Source: Lachnospiraceae bacterium (GTDB lineage Bacteria; Bacillota_A; Clostridia; Lachnospirales; Lachnospiraceae). Taken from it: DNA of 25,050 bases. Positions 1 through 8,271 of the stretch are shown one piece after another. The translations under genes and the position numbers were made by a program. The notes under the pieces are model-generated. The model was not told where the DNA came from and made no database searches. It worked only from the letters and a program-made list of their open reading frames with translations. Within the stretch, counting starts at the first letter, position 1, and each line of letters opens with the position of its first letter. The stretch lies in contig JAEEXJ010000047.1 of NCBI GenBank assembly GCA_016291475.1, positions 1 to 25,050 of the forward strand, given 5' to 3'.

Positions 1-36
1 TTTAAGATCGAGCGGGAACTCATGGAGGAAAACAGT

Positions 37-471
37 ATGAGCGATAGGAAAAAAGTAGATATAAGCGAGCTTTACGATATCATCAAGGGCAGAAGAGGAT
101 GCTACCTTATCATCGGAGACATCAAGCACCTTATCCCAATCAATGAGATATCCCATAAAGCCGGCGACCTTGCCATCATCACAGCCATGAAGCGTATGGA
201 AGATGCGGCAGGTCCCGAGGATATCGTCTTCAGAGTAGGCGGCGACGAATTCGTTATCCTCACCGATTCCTGTGAAAAAGAATACGCACAGCACCTTTGC
301 GACGAGATTGTATCCCACAACGAAGAAATAATCACCTGGGAAGGAAAAGAAATTCCACTTTCCCTTTACGTAAAGCCTGTACTATACGAAGGCGGATCAA
401 ATCTCAAATACGCTGAGTTTTTTAAAATGATCCACACAGAGATGAACAATGACTTCAAACGTGAATTCTAG
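37..471 (+). CDS. Short GGDEF-domain protein, possibly partial at the window edge
   Basis: About 144 residues, nearly all a GGDEF (diguanylate cyclase) domain. The R-V-GGDEF signature is at residues 68-72 and an acidic metal-site segment (I-G-D-I-K) lies near residue 28. Such domains make cyclic di-GMP from two GTP or act as GTP/c-di-GMP sensors. Only about 75 residues follow the motif and no sensor domain is visible. I chose the ATG at 37 because GGAGG at 24-28 is ideally spaced for it. Its ATGA overlaps a TGA at 38-40 that closes another frame open from base 1, which suggests coupling to an upstream gene. The GGDEF frame is also open back to base 1, so the real protein could begin outside the window. 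Activity is uncertain. Confidence 0.75.
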   Translation: MSDRKKVDISELYDIIKGRRGCYLIIGDIKHLIPINEISHKAGDLAIITAMKRMEDAAGPEDIVFRVGGDEFVILTDSCEKEYAQHLCDEIVSHNEEIITWEGKEIPLSLYVKPVLYEGGSNLKYAEFFKMIHTEMNNDFKREF

Positions 472-498
472 GTGACTATTTTCTTAACCATAAATAAA

Positions 499-1617
499 TC
501 ATTTTACCTGCTTTCTCCAGCATTCAATAACCTTTGGCAGATACTTCACAACCTTCTTGCTCGGAAGCTCCTTCATCTGGTCAAAAAGATTATCCATTCC
601 TGCAACTGCGGTGGTGCCGGTTGAGTCATAATAGTAAGCTTTCTCTTTTGAGTAATAAAATTTGAAGTCTTCTGCCAAAGTATTTTTCTTAGGTGCTTTA
701 TCATAACGGCTTGCGAGAAGATATGCTTTCTTAACGCAGGCTTCCATCTCTTCATCATCATCCAGCGCGGCCATCACCCATGCTTTAAAAATGAGCTTGA
801 TGGCCTTTAGCTTGTCTAAATATCCGGGAGTGGAATCCTTCTTATACTCATCCAAAAGCCTTAACTCGTGGTTCGTAAGTTCAAGAGCCCTTTCAAGGGA
901 CTCCTCCTTGCAGTCAGCTGCAATCGCCATGATCATATAGTTGATGGTGGTATACTGCAGGGCAAAACATCTTATAACAGCTTTTGTACTGTATTCCAAG
1001 CATTCTTTATATTTCCCGGTAAACAGAAGTATCTGTGCAATGGCTGTATCATTGATACCGTTGTAATTGATCTTCTTAAGTTCCTCAAGAGCTTTCTCGG
1101 GCTCCTTATCACTGCGCAGCTGCGCTATCGCAAGTCTGATGGTGAATTCATTGATATTCTCATCAGTATTCTGGGATATGTATAAAAGGGCTCTGTTAAG
1201 AAGAGATATTGCTTCATCGCAGTCTTCCGGGCCTTCCGTACTCTGGTTTTCAATAAATTTACAACTGTACATTTGGGCACAGACATACAGGATCTTAAAA
1301 GTATGAGGGTATCTTGCCAAAGCGTTCTTGGCTTCCAAAACTGCTTCATCGTACCTGTGCTCATGGGTAAGATTTTCTATGCGCTCCGCCAGAGCATCGA
1401 TGTTTTTGGCTGACTTATCGTAACCAAGCAGCTCATCCATGGATATGTTGTAAAGGTTTGCAAGCTCCATGAGAGTTGTGATATCGGGAACATTATTTCC
1501 GTTCTCCCATTTGGATACCGCACCTATGGTAACCCCCAGAGCTTCTGCCAGCTCTTCCTGGGTCAAATCCATGGATTTTCTGTAACGCTTGATGTTTTCA
1601 GACACCTTCAGCTGCAT
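499..1617 (-). CDS. XRE-family transcriptional regulator with TPR-like C-terminal region
   Basis: 372 residues. Residues 1-65 form a typical Xre/Cro helix-turn-helix (L-T-Q-E-E-L-A, then V-S-K-W-E-N-G, then I-T-T-L-M-E-L-A, ending M-D-E-L-L-G). The remaining 300 residues are helical, with paired-helix repeats (for example Y-D-E-A-V-L-E-A-K-N-A-L) resembling tetratricopeptide repeats that could bind a peptide or protein signal. Family members are cytosolic DNA-binding regulators. The start codon lies inside the 3' end of the MFS gene (20-base overlap), so the two are co-transcribed and probably translationally coupled. I infer that it regulates the MFS gene and itself through the repeats upstream of 2908. 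No terminator was seen between its stop and base 471. Confidence 0.85.
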   Translation of the reverse strand: MQLKVSENIKRYRKSMDLTQEELAEALGVTIGAVSKWENGNNVPDITTLMELANLYNISMDELLGYDKSAKNIDALAERIENLTHEHRYDEAVLEAKNALARYPHTFKILYVCAQMYSCKFIENQSTEGPEDCDEAISLLNRALLYISQNTDENINEFTIRLAIAQLRSDKEPEKALEELKKINYNGINDTAIAQILLFTGKYKECLEYSTKAVIRCFALQYTTINYMIMAIAADCKEESLERALELTNHELRLLDEYKKDSTPGYLDKLKAIKLIFKAWVMAALDDDEEMEACVKKAYLLASRYDKAPKKNTLAEDFKFYYSKEKAYYYDSTGTTAVAGMDNLFDQMKELPSKKVVKYLPKVIECWRKQVK

Positions 1618-2908
1618 TTAACTGTTCCTCTTTCATTTCGAATTTGAGACTGCTTATTGCTATGAGTACGAAAAGTACGATTGCAAGTATTGCACTTACT
1701 GCGATCAAAAGAGCGGGATTAAGCTTAAGAGCCATAACCGATACAAGTACCGAACCTACGGGAGTTGCTGCGGTCGCGGATGCATTGAAGATCGCACCTG
1801 CTCTTGCAAGGTAGTTCTGATCCACTACCTTTACGAACATAACGCTGACTGCTCCGCCAAGAACTGAAGCTGCAAAGCTGATCACGATGTAACAAGTACC
1901 TGCAAGGAGATATCCGGGGAGAACTTTTCCGTGTAAATATCTTCCGAGTGAGATCGCATACATTCCTGCGCCGAGTACGAGGCCGAAGATTACAAGAGTG
2001 CTCTTGGCTGACATCTTCTCTGTGATCATGGGAACTACCGCAGATCCGATGATCGCACCTATTGAGAAAGCAATACCGGCAACACTGAGTAATTCACTTC
2101 CCAGTCCGTATACATCCTCTGCAAGAGGAGCAAGGAGTGAGTTGATGGGAACAAGAAGGAAATTAAGTATTACAGCTACGAAACAGTAGTTGAGGATCAC
2201 ACGGTTCTTTGCGATGTATTTGACCCCGCCTTTGAGAAGGGAAATGTAGCTTTCCTTGGATGTCTGCTCGGAAGCCTTTTCATCGGACTCACATGCTTCT
2301 CCCGATACTTCTGCTTCGTTAAGCCTTCGTATGGTTGATGTACCGAATGCTGCGATAAAGAAAGTAGCTGCATCGATGAGCATTGCGGTATAAACTCCGA
2401 ACTTTGCGATGATGATACCTGCAAGACCTGTTCCCACAAGAGCTATGGCACTTGAAAGAGTTGAATTAAGGCTCATTGCATGAGTGAGGTGCTCTTTCTT
2501 AATGATGCTCGGAATGAATGCAGTGGATGCAGGCAGGTTAAAGGACTCAATGGTAGTGATGATAAGAGTAAACGCAGCCATGATGTAAGGATTAACGATT
2601 CCTGCAAGGTACATTCCTACAAATGCGGAGATCACGATTCCTCTCAGGATATGGGTTGCTACGATGACCTTCTTCTTGTCCAGTTTTTCGATAACGGGTC
2701 CGGCAAAAGGCTGCACGATGATGTTCGGAAGCATGTTAAGTCCGAAGATGAGTGCTGACCATGAAGCGGAGCCGGTTATCTCATAAACCAGCCATGTAAA
2801 TGCTATAGCATCAACGGAATCACCGAAACGATTCACAAGGTTCGTGAGTAACAGTTTCCTGTATTCCGGACTCTTAACTATATCTCTGTACTTAAATTCT
2901 TTAGCCAT
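1598..2908 (-). CDS. MFS-family drug/metabolite exporter
   Basis: 436 residues with about 12 hydrophobic segments, the usual size of a major facilitator superfamily exporter. The N-terminal stretch (N-R-F-G-D, then F-T-W-L-V-Y-E-I-T-G) and the loop after helix 2 (P-F-A-G-P-V-I-E-K-L-D-K-K-K, a motif A-like sequence) match the MFS_3/EntS-like group, proton-coupled exporters of the cytoplasmic membrane. The central cytoplasmic loop near residue 205 is charged. The substrate cannot be read from sequence. The gene has a good ribosome binding site (AGGAG, seven bases before ATG on the minus strand) and is followed with overlap by an XRE/TPR regulator, a common layout for a self-controlled efflux operon. 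Confidence 0.88.
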   Translation of the reverse strand: MAKEFKYRDIVKSPEYRKLLLTNLVNRFGDSVDAIAFTWLVYEITGSASWSALIFGLNMLPNIIVQPFAGPVIEKLDKKKVIVATHILRGIVISAFVGMYLAGIVNPYIMAAFTLIITTIESFNLPASTAFIPSIIKKEHLTHAMSLNSTLSSAIALVGTGLAGIIIAKFGVYTAMLIDAATFFIAAFGTSTIRRLNEAEVSGEACESDEKASEQTSKESYISLLKGGVKYIAKNRVILNYCFVAVILNFLLVPINSLLAPLAEDVYGLGSELLSVAGIAFSIGAIIGSAVVPMITEKMSAKSTLVIFGLVLGAGMYAISLGRYLHGKVLPGYLLAGTCYIVISFAASVLGGAVSVMFVKVVDQNYLARAGAIFNASATAATPVGSVLVSVMALKLNPALLIAVSAILAIVLFVLIAISSLKFEMKEEQLNAAEGV

Positions 2909-2976
2909 TTCAAACTCCTAACCGGCGGCTTCGCCTCTTTGCTTCTATGGCTAAATAGTACAGGGAATCCGAGATG

Positions 2977-2985
2977 ATTGTAACA
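2977..2985 (-). promoter_or_regulatory. Putative extended -10 promoter of the MFS/XRE operon
   Basis: On the minus strand the sequence reads TGTTACAAT, an extended -10 (TG-n-TACAAT), with the expected start near 2970. No good -35 is present at the normal distance, which fits an extended -10 or an activator-dependent promoter. The TGTAC/GTACA inverted repeat lies just upstream. Confidence 0.45.
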
Positions 2986-2992
2986 TACTATA

Positions 2993-3007
2993 TGTACATT
3001 TAGTACA
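2993..3007. promoter_or_regulatory. Candidate operator TGTAC-N5-GTACA
   Basis: Inverted repeat TGTAC (2993-2997) and GTACA (3003-3007), located where the -35 region of the MFS promoter would be. The octamer TAGTACAG occurs here (3001-3008) and again at 2956-2963 in the start region. Position and repetition suggest a binding site, most simply for the XRE protein of the same operon. That is inference. Confidence 0.4.
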
Positions 3008-3041
3008 GTAAAAACTTTCCGATACGGAAAATATGCAAAAA

Positions 3042-3070
3042 TGGTTTGTAATCCATAAGGATGATATAAT
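3042..3070 (+). promoter_or_regulatory. Putative promoter of the hydrolase operon
   Basis: Perfect -10 TATAAT at 3065-3070. The -35 match 17 bases upstream (TGGTTT, 3042-3047) is poor. Transcription would begin near 3077, just before the 34-bp palindrome. Confidence 0.5.
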
Positions 3071-3082
3071 TCTATAGGTGGA

Positions 3083-3116
3083 AAACTTGTTTATGTAATA
3101 TTACATAAACAAGTTT
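3083..3116. repeat. Perfect 34-bp palindrome in the hydrolase leader
   Basis: The left arm AAACTTGTTTATGTAAT (3083-3099) is followed immediately by its exact reverse complement (3100-3116), giving 17-bp arms with no spacer. It starts about 6 bases after the predicted transcription start and ends next to the ribosome binding site (GGGGAG, 3117-3122). No T-run follows, so it is not an intrinsic terminator. It could be a dimeric repressor operator or a 5' mRNA hairpin. Confidence 0.85.
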
Positions 3117-3134
3117 GGGGAGAATGAACTATTC

Positions 3135-4067
3135 ATGAAGAATAAAAAGTCTAAAAACCGCATAATCACAGTCTTAGTCATTATTCTCGCAGTCTTTTTC
3201 CTAATTCTCATGCCTGCGGTATCCCTCTTAACATACAGCAGCGTTTTCGGCATCAGATATCAGACTGACGCAGACCGGATGCATTATCCCGAGGAATTCC
3301 CCGGACTTATACAAGAGCGCGAGAGCTTTACATCAAACGAAGGCCAGACACTTGCCGGATACTTCTATCACCGTGACGGCATGGACCCCAAGGGCGTTGT
3401 CATAATGGCTCACGGCATCGGAGGCGGCGGACACAATCCGTATATGATCTCCGCAAATAACTTCACCGAAAATGGCTATTACGTTTTTGCATATGATGCC
3501 ACCGGCAATGATAACAGCGAAGGAAGCTCCGTAAGAGGACTTCCCCAGGGTGTTATAGATCTGGACTATGCGATCTCTTATGTGGAAAAGAGTGAGAAGT
3601 TCGCGGGCCTCCCTATTTTCCTATTTGGACACAGCTGGGGCGGCTACTCCGTAACCTCAGTCTTAAACGAACACCCCGAAGTAACAGGAGTCTGCTCCGT
3701 ATCGGGATTCAACAAGTCCCTGGATCTTATACAGGCACAGGGCAAACAGATGATAGGGCCTGCGATAAACATCATGCTCCCCTATCTGAGCCTTTACGAA
3801 AAGATCAAATTCGGAAAGTATTCAACTCAGACCGGAATGGACGGATTCGAGAAGACCGATGCCCACATACTTATAGTCCACAGCGCAGATGACGACACCG
3901 TCCCCATAATATACGGATACGATATCTACTACGAGAAGTACGGGAACAATCCCGGATTCGAGTTCATCAGATATGAGGATCAGGGACACAACCACATCCT
4001 GTCCATGGAAGATAATCCCGGGCTTATGGAGAGCATCGTAGCGTTCTACGATAGCTGCTTAGAGTAA
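3135..4067 (+). CDS. Membrane-anchored alpha/beta hydrolase
   Basis: 310 residues. A basic N-terminus and one hydrophobic segment (about residues 10-32) form a signal anchor, so the catalytic domain is probably outside the membrane. The nucleophile elbow G-H-S-W-G-G places the catalytic serine at residue 167. A D-D-D-T-V-P segment (252-257) supplies the acid and G-H-N-H the histidine near 285. An H-G-I-G-G-G-G segment forms an oxyanion-hole region. The fold is that of serine hydrolases (esterase, lipase or peptidase types); the substrate is unknown. The ribosome binding site GGGGAG is 12 bases from the ATG, rather far. It is first gene of an operon with 12-base gaps to the next two genes. Confidence 0.85.
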   Translation: MKNKKSKNRIITVLVIILAVFFLILMPAVSLLTYSSVFGIRYQTDADRMHYPEEFPGLIQERESFTSNEGQTLAGYFYHRDGMDPKGVVIMAHGIGGGGHNPYMISANNFTENGYYVFAYDATGNDNSEGSSVRGLPQGVIDLDYAISYVEKSEKFAGLPIFLFGHSWGGYSVTSVLNEHPEVTGVCSVSGFNKSLDLIQAQGKQMIGPAINIMLPYLSLYEKIKFGKYSTQTGMDGFEKTDAHILIVHSADDDTVPIIYGYDIYYEKYGNNPGFEFIRYEDQGHNHILSMEDNPGLMESIVAFYDSCLE

Positions 4068-4079
4068 AGTGAAAACATT

Positions 4080-4442
4080 ATGGAAGATCAGCTCATACAA
4101 TTTGACGGATTATATTGCTGCATAGAAAAGCCCGACAATCCCGAAGGATATATACACAACTCCATATACCGCTTCTATCCGGATGGCACCGTGATCCATG
4201 TCTGCATCTCGGAAGGCTATGACAGAACAGGATATTTCCCGAACGGCGGCTGGTTCGATAAGGATTCGGACAAACCTATACTCAAGGGAAAATATACCCT
4301 TAAGGGAAATAAAATCACATTGCATTATAAAGAAGGCAGAAAGAAAGCTGAGTACGAAGGCGAAGTCTTTGACGGATATATCAATATCTTTAACAAAAAG
4401 TACGTGTACATGAACTTTGATCAGATACCGAAAAACACTTAA
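4080..4442 (+). CDS. Small beta-rich protein of unknown function
   Basis: 120 residues, no signal peptide and no membrane segment. I do not recognise a family. The pattern of short strands (F-Y-P-D-G-T-V-I, then G-K-Y-T-L-K-G-N-K-I-T-L-H-Y) resembles small lipocalin-like or beta-sandwich proteins found in Firmicutes. The ribosome binding site is weak, so translation may depend on coupling to the hydrolase stop codon 12 bases upstream. Its coding nature is supported by tight operon packing with ArsC/Spx-like and hydrolase genes and by base composition like its neighbours. Confidence 0.7.
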   Translation: MEDQLIQFDGLYCCIEKPDNPEGYIHNSIYRFYPDGTVIHVCISEGYDRTGYFPNGGWFDKDSDKPILKGKYTLKGNKITLHYKEGRKKAEYEGEVFDGYINIFNKKYVYMNFDQIPKNT

Positions 4443-4454
4443 CGGAGGTGCGAC

Positions 4455-4802
4455 ATGCTCTTTATATGTTATCCCAAATGTTCAACCTGCAAAAAGGCTG
4501 AGGATTTCCTGAAAAAGAATAAGATCTCTTACGACTACCGTGACATCAAGGAAAAGAATCCCACGGTAAAAGAGATCAAAACCTGGCAGAAGAAGAGTGG
4601 CCTTCCCATGAAGAAGTTCTTCAACACCAGCGGAATGCTTTACCGCGAAATGGGACTCAAGGACAAGCTTGAATCCATGACCGATGACGAGATGGCAAAG
4701 CTCCTTTCAACAGACGGAATGCTCGTAAAGAGACCGCTCCTCATAACCGACAAGACAGTGCTTGTTGGGTTTAAGGAGAAGGAGTGGGGAGAGCTTATTT
4801 GA
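4455..4802 (+). CDS. ArsC/Spx-family thioredoxin-fold protein
   Basis: 115 residues, full length for the ArsC/Spx/YffB group. The N-terminus has Y-P-K-C-S-T-C-K-K with cysteines at 9 and 12, the CxxC of Spx and related reductases. The later K-R-P-L-L segment is the conserved Arg-Pro motif of the family. Members are either arsenate reductase-like oxidoreductases or redox regulators that bind RNA polymerase. No arsenic-resistance neighbours are present, so a true arsenate reductase is doubtful. It has a strong ribosome binding site (GGAGG, 4444-4448). The next gene starts 16 bases after its stop. Confidence 0.85.
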   Translation: MLFICYPKCSTCKKAEDFLKKNKISYDYRDIKEKNPTVKEIKTWQKKSGLPMKKFFNTSGMLYREMGLKDKLESMTDDEMAKLLSTDGMLVKRPLLITDKTVLVGFKEKEWGELI

Positions 4803-4818
4803 AAAACGGGAGATAATG

Positions 4819-7797
4819 ATGAGTGAACTTGTAGAATTGAGAGCTGGTTTTGAAACTGCATTTATTGATGGCACGGCTGTATCCAATAGTTATTATCGCC
4901 CTCAATTTATTTCAAATAATCATAAAGAAGGTAAAAAAGTACTTTCTACAATCAAGTCAGAACTTCTCAATTGTGATAAGTTCCAAATTAGTGTTGCATT
5001 TATTACAGAAGAAGGATTAAAGGACCTTCTTATGATCTTAAAGGAATTGGAAAGGAAGAATATTTGCGGAGAGATTCTGACAACCAATTACTTAACTTTC
5101 AGCGAACCCAAGGCTTTAGACAAACTGCATGGATTATCAAATATCACATTGAAAATGTATGATGTCGAAAAGAGTGGCGCGGGTTTTCATACTAAAGGTT
5201 ATATTTTTCAAAAGGGTGAAATATATAAAATTATTATAGGAAGCTCAAATCTTACTGGATCAGCTCTTACTAGCAACAAAGAATGGAATACTAAACTTGT
5301 ATCTACCGAGGGTGGAGAAATGACTCAGAATATAATTTCTGAGTTTAGTTCACTGTGGAATTCTAAGCATTCATTAGCTTATGAGGATTTTATAAATGAA
5401 TACAGAGAAAAATATAGGATTATTGAACGACAGAAAAAAACAGCAAAACAAGATGAGATTCCATCCACAAAAAAATACGAGTTAAAGCCCAACTCTATGC
5501 AGGCTGGTTTTGTAAGCAACCTAAGGAAAATAATAGATTCTGGTGAAAACAGAGCACTTCTTATATCGGCGACGGGTACAGGGAAAACATATGCTTCTGC
5601 ATTTGCTGTGAGAGATCTTGGTTTCAAAAAGGTTTTATTCATTGCACATAGAATGATGCTGCTAAATCAGGCTATAGAGTCTTATAAGATGGTTTTTAAT
5701 GATAAAACCTCAATGGGAAAAATAGGTGGCGGTTATTCGGATTATGATTCTGACATTATTTTTGCAATGGTAGAAACTCTACATAAGGAAGCAAACTTAT
5801 ATAGATTTTCTCCAGATGAATTTGACTGTATTGTTCTTGATGAAGCTCATCATAGTCCTGCAAACACCTACCAGAAAGTGATGGAATACTTTAAGCCCAA
5901 ACTCTTTCTGGGAATGACTGCAACACCTGATAAACGAGATGATAATATTGAAGACAGAAATGTATATAAGCTTTTTGATTATCAGATTGCTTATGAAATC
6001 AGACTTCAGAAAGCAATGGAGGAGAATTTGCTCTGCCCATTCCATTATTATGGAATCAGCGACATTATGCTTTTAGATGACGAGCAGGTGAAGTCTGACA
6101 AATTATCTGATGAGGATTTTAATAAACTTACGAGTGATGAACGAGTTAGACACATCATAGAGCAGGCAGAATACTATGGATATAGTGGAGATAGAGTTAA
6201 AGGGCTAATTTTCTGCAACCGAAAAAAAGAGTGCATTGAGTTGTCAAATAAGTTCAACAAACTTGGATATAGAACAACATATTTGTTTGGTGATCATAGC
6301 GAAGAACAGAGGAAAAATGCTTTTGAAAGATTAGCTATGAATGAAAATGATGTTAATGGAGAAGTGAAGCCATTAGATTATATTTTCTCCGTAGATATTC
6401 TTAATGAAGGTGTAGATATCATAGAGGTGAATCAAGTCATAATGCTTAGGGCAACTGATTCACCAATTGTATATATTCAGCAGTTAGGAAGAGGACTAAG
6501 AAAGGCACCTGGAAAAGAATCTGTAGTTATTCTTGATTTTATTGGGAATTATAAAAATAATTTCATGATACCTATCGCACTGTCAGGAGATAGGACATAT
6601 AACAAAGATAATTATAGAAGATTTGTTTTGGAAGGTGAAAGGATGATTCCCGGACAGTCTTCGATTGAATTTGATGAGATCAGCAGAGGACGTATTTTTT
6701 CAGCAATCGATAATGCCAATTTCAGCGATATTAAGCTGATCAAAGAAAACTATACAAATTTAAAAAATAAACTTGGTAGGATTCCTTATTTAAGAGATTT
6801 TGATGACTATGGTGAAATGGATGTCATTCGAATCTTCGACAACAACAGTCTTGGATCGTATTATAAATTCCTGGTTAAGTATGAGAAGGAATATACGATT
6901 AGATTATCTGAGGATGAAGAGAAGGTAATTGAATTTGTATCCAAAAAGCTGGCGAATGGAAAAAGGATACAGGAACTTCAAATGCTCAAAAGAATCCTTA
7001 TCTATAGACATGCAATTTCAAAACTGAGTCTGTTTGCTGGATTATCTCAGGATCTCAAAGAATATGGTAAGACTATTGATAAAAATCAGAAAGATAATAT
7101 CGTCAATGTAATGACTAATGCTTTTCCTGCCGGCTCCGGAAAAAAGACTTATGAGAATTGTGTTTTTATTGAAGAGGACAGCTCTGATTACAAGCCGACA
7201 AAATCTTTTTCTGAGATGATTGAAAATGACAATTTTTATAACATCTTGAATGAGTTAGTTGATTTTGGAATAAGCAGATATAAGAGAGATTACAAAGATA
7301 GTTACAAAGACACAGATTTCGTTTTGTATCAGAAATATACTTACGAAGATGTTTGCAGATTACTTAATTGGGAACAGAATGAAGTTCCTTTGAATATAGG
7401 TGGATATAAGTACGATGATAAGACAAAAACTTTTCCTGTATTTATAAACTATGATAAAGCGGATGATATAAGTGATACCACAAAATACGAAGACCATTTT
7501 GTCCCTGGATTTAGAGACAGGTTGATTTCTATTTCTAAGTCCGGAAGAACCATTCAATCGAATGATGTACAGAATTTCTTAAATGCCAAGAACAAAGGAA
7601 TAAAAGTTGAATTATTTGTTCGAAAGAACAAGGACGATAAGATCTCAAAAGAATTTTATTATCTGGGTCATATGACTGCCACTGGAAATGTAAAAGAATT
7701 TACAATGGCAAATACTGATTCATCTGCAGTAGAGATTGAATGGATACTTGATGATCCTGTTAGAGAAGATATCTACGAATATATTGTAGGAGCGTGA
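4819..7797 (+). CDS. PLD-nuclease/SF2 helicase/DUF3427 fusion protein
   Basis: About 992 residues. Domains in order: a phospholipase D-like nuclease (H-T-K at 124-126, then G-S-S-N-L-T and N-K-E-W); a superfamily II helicase with Walker A A-T-G-T-G-K-T at 251-257, D-E-A-H at 341-344, G-M-T-A-T-P at 365-370 and motif VI Q-L-G-R-G-L-R-K at 555-562, followed by D-F-I-G-N-Y; then a C-terminal region (about 680-990) of the DUF3427 type. This family is commonly annotated as a DEAD/DEAH helicase with PLD and DUF3427 domains, and I regard it as a likely nucleic-acid-targeting defence protein. I chose ATG 4819 over the adjacent ATG 4816 and over 4762 because GGGAGA (4808-4813) is spaced for it. It is markedly more A+T-rich than the genes upstream. 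Confidence 0.88.
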   Translation: MSELVELRAGFETAFIDGTAVSNSYYRPQFISNNHKEGKKVLSTIKSELLNCDKFQISVAFITEEGLKDLLMILKELERKNICGEILTTNYLTFSEPKALDKLHGLSNITLKMYDVEKSGAGFHTKGYIFQKGEIYKIIIGSSNLTGSALTSNKEWNTKLVSTEGGEMTQNIISEFSSLWNSKHSLAYEDFINEYREKYRIIERQKKTAKQDEIPSTKKYELKPNSMQAGFVSNLRKIIDSGENRALLISATGTGKTYASAFAVRDLGFKKVLFIAHRMMLLNQAIESYKMVFNDKTSMGKIGGGYSDYDSDIIFAMVETLHKEANLYRFSPDEFDCIVLDEAHHSPANTYQKVMEYFKPKLFLGMTATPDKRDDNIEDRNVYKLFDYQIAYEIRLQKAMEENLLCPFHYYGISDIMLLDDEQVKSDKLSDEDFNKLTSDERVRHIIEQAEYYGYSGDRVKGLIFCNRKKECIELSNKFNKLGYRTTYLFGDHSEEQRKNAFERLAMNENDVNGEVKPLDYIFSVDILNEGVDIIEVNQVIMLRATDSPIVYIQQLGRGLRKAPGKESVVILDFIGNYKNNFMIPIALSGDRTYNKDNYRRFVLEGERMIPGQSSIEFDEISRGRIFSAIDNANFSDIKLIKENYTNLKNKLGRIPYLRDFDDYGEMDVIRIFDNNSLGSYYKFLVKYEKEYTIRLSEDEEKVIEFVSKKLANGKRIQELQMLKRILIYRHAISKLSLFAGLSQDLKEYGKTIDKNQKDNIVNVMTNAFPAGSGKKTYENCVFIEEDSSDYKPTKSFSEMIENDNFYNILNELVDFGISRYKRDYKDSYKDTDFVLYQKYTYEDVCRLLNWEQNEVPLNIGGYKYDDKTKTFPVFINYDKADDISDTTKYEDHFVPGFRDRLISISKSGRTIQSNDVQNFLNAKNKGIKVELFVRKNKDDKISKEFYYLGHMTATGNVKEFTMANTDSSAVEIEWILDDPVREDIYEYIVGA

Positions 7798-7807
7798 TAA
7801 AAGAGTA

Positions 7808-8203
7808 ATGAAAACTATACGTGTTGTAGCTGCCGTAATTAAGGCAGAGAAAAATGGAGAACCGATTATCTTTGCAACTCAAAGAGGATACGGTGAGTTC
7901 AAGGATGGCTGGGAGTTTCCCGGAGGAAAAATACAAGAAGGTGAAACGCCTCAGCAGGCTCTTAAGAGAGAAATAATGGAAGAGCTTGATACAGAGATAG
8001 AGGTTGGAGATCTTATTGATACTATCGAATATGACTACCCGGATTTTCATCTTTCTATGGAATGCTTTTGGTGCAGTATTGTAAAGGGTGATCTTGTACT
8101 AAAGGAACATGAAGCGTCTAAGTGGTTGACTAGAGAGTCGTTAATTGATGTTAATTGGTTGCCGGCCGATAGATGCTTGATCAAACAATTAAAAGCATTA
8201 TAG
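7808..8203 (+). CDS. MutT/NudG-like Nudix hydrolase, (d)NTP pyrophosphohydrolase type
   Basis: 131 residues, full length for a MutT-type Nudix enzyme. The Nudix box spans 40-61: G40, E46, R54-E55 and E58-E59 fit the metal-binding signature, while the usual glycine near its end is Asp61. W-E-F-P-G-G just before the box and the C-terminal W-L-P-A-D-R segment are typical of (deoxy)nucleoside triphosphate pyrophosphohydrolases, which cleave NTPs or oxidised nucleotides to monophosphates. It begins 10 bases after the helicase stop and shares its low G+C, so the two very likely form one operon. A Nudix gene next to a DUF3427 helicase is, to my recollection, a recurring pair. It may process a nucleotide linked to helicase action or simply sanitise nucleotides. 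Confidence 0.85.
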   Translation: MKTIRVVAAVIKAEKNGEPIIFATQRGYGEFKDGWEFPGGKIQEGETPQQALKREIMEELDTEIEVGDLIDTIEYDYPDFHLSMECFWCSIVKGDLVLKEHEASKWLTRESLIDVNWLPADRCLIKQLKAL

Positions 8204-8208
8204 CTAGA

Positions 8209-8236
8209 TTGACTAATAAAATAACGATTATATAGA
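8209..8236 (+). promoter_or_regulatory. Putative promoter before the 895-residue gene
   Basis: TTGACT (8209-8214), a 16-base spacer, then TATAGA (8231-8236). This could give the TPR/DUF2971-like gene its own transcription in addition to read-through from the Nudix gene. The 68-base gap is the only sizeable space inside the block. Confidence 0.45.
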
Positions 8237-8271
8237 AATACGTGAACTGTTATTGAAACTGAGGGTGGAAT

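Noticed and set aside
3124..3138. A four-codon upstream frame (M-N-Y-S) overlapping the hydrolase start
   Set aside because: The GGGGAG lies only 1 base from its ATG, too close for initiation; likely chance.
4762..4818. A start for the helicase 19 codons upstream
   Set aside because: It would overlap the ArsC/Spx-like gene and lacks a ribosome binding site; GGGAGA fits ATG 4819, where homologue-like sequence begins.
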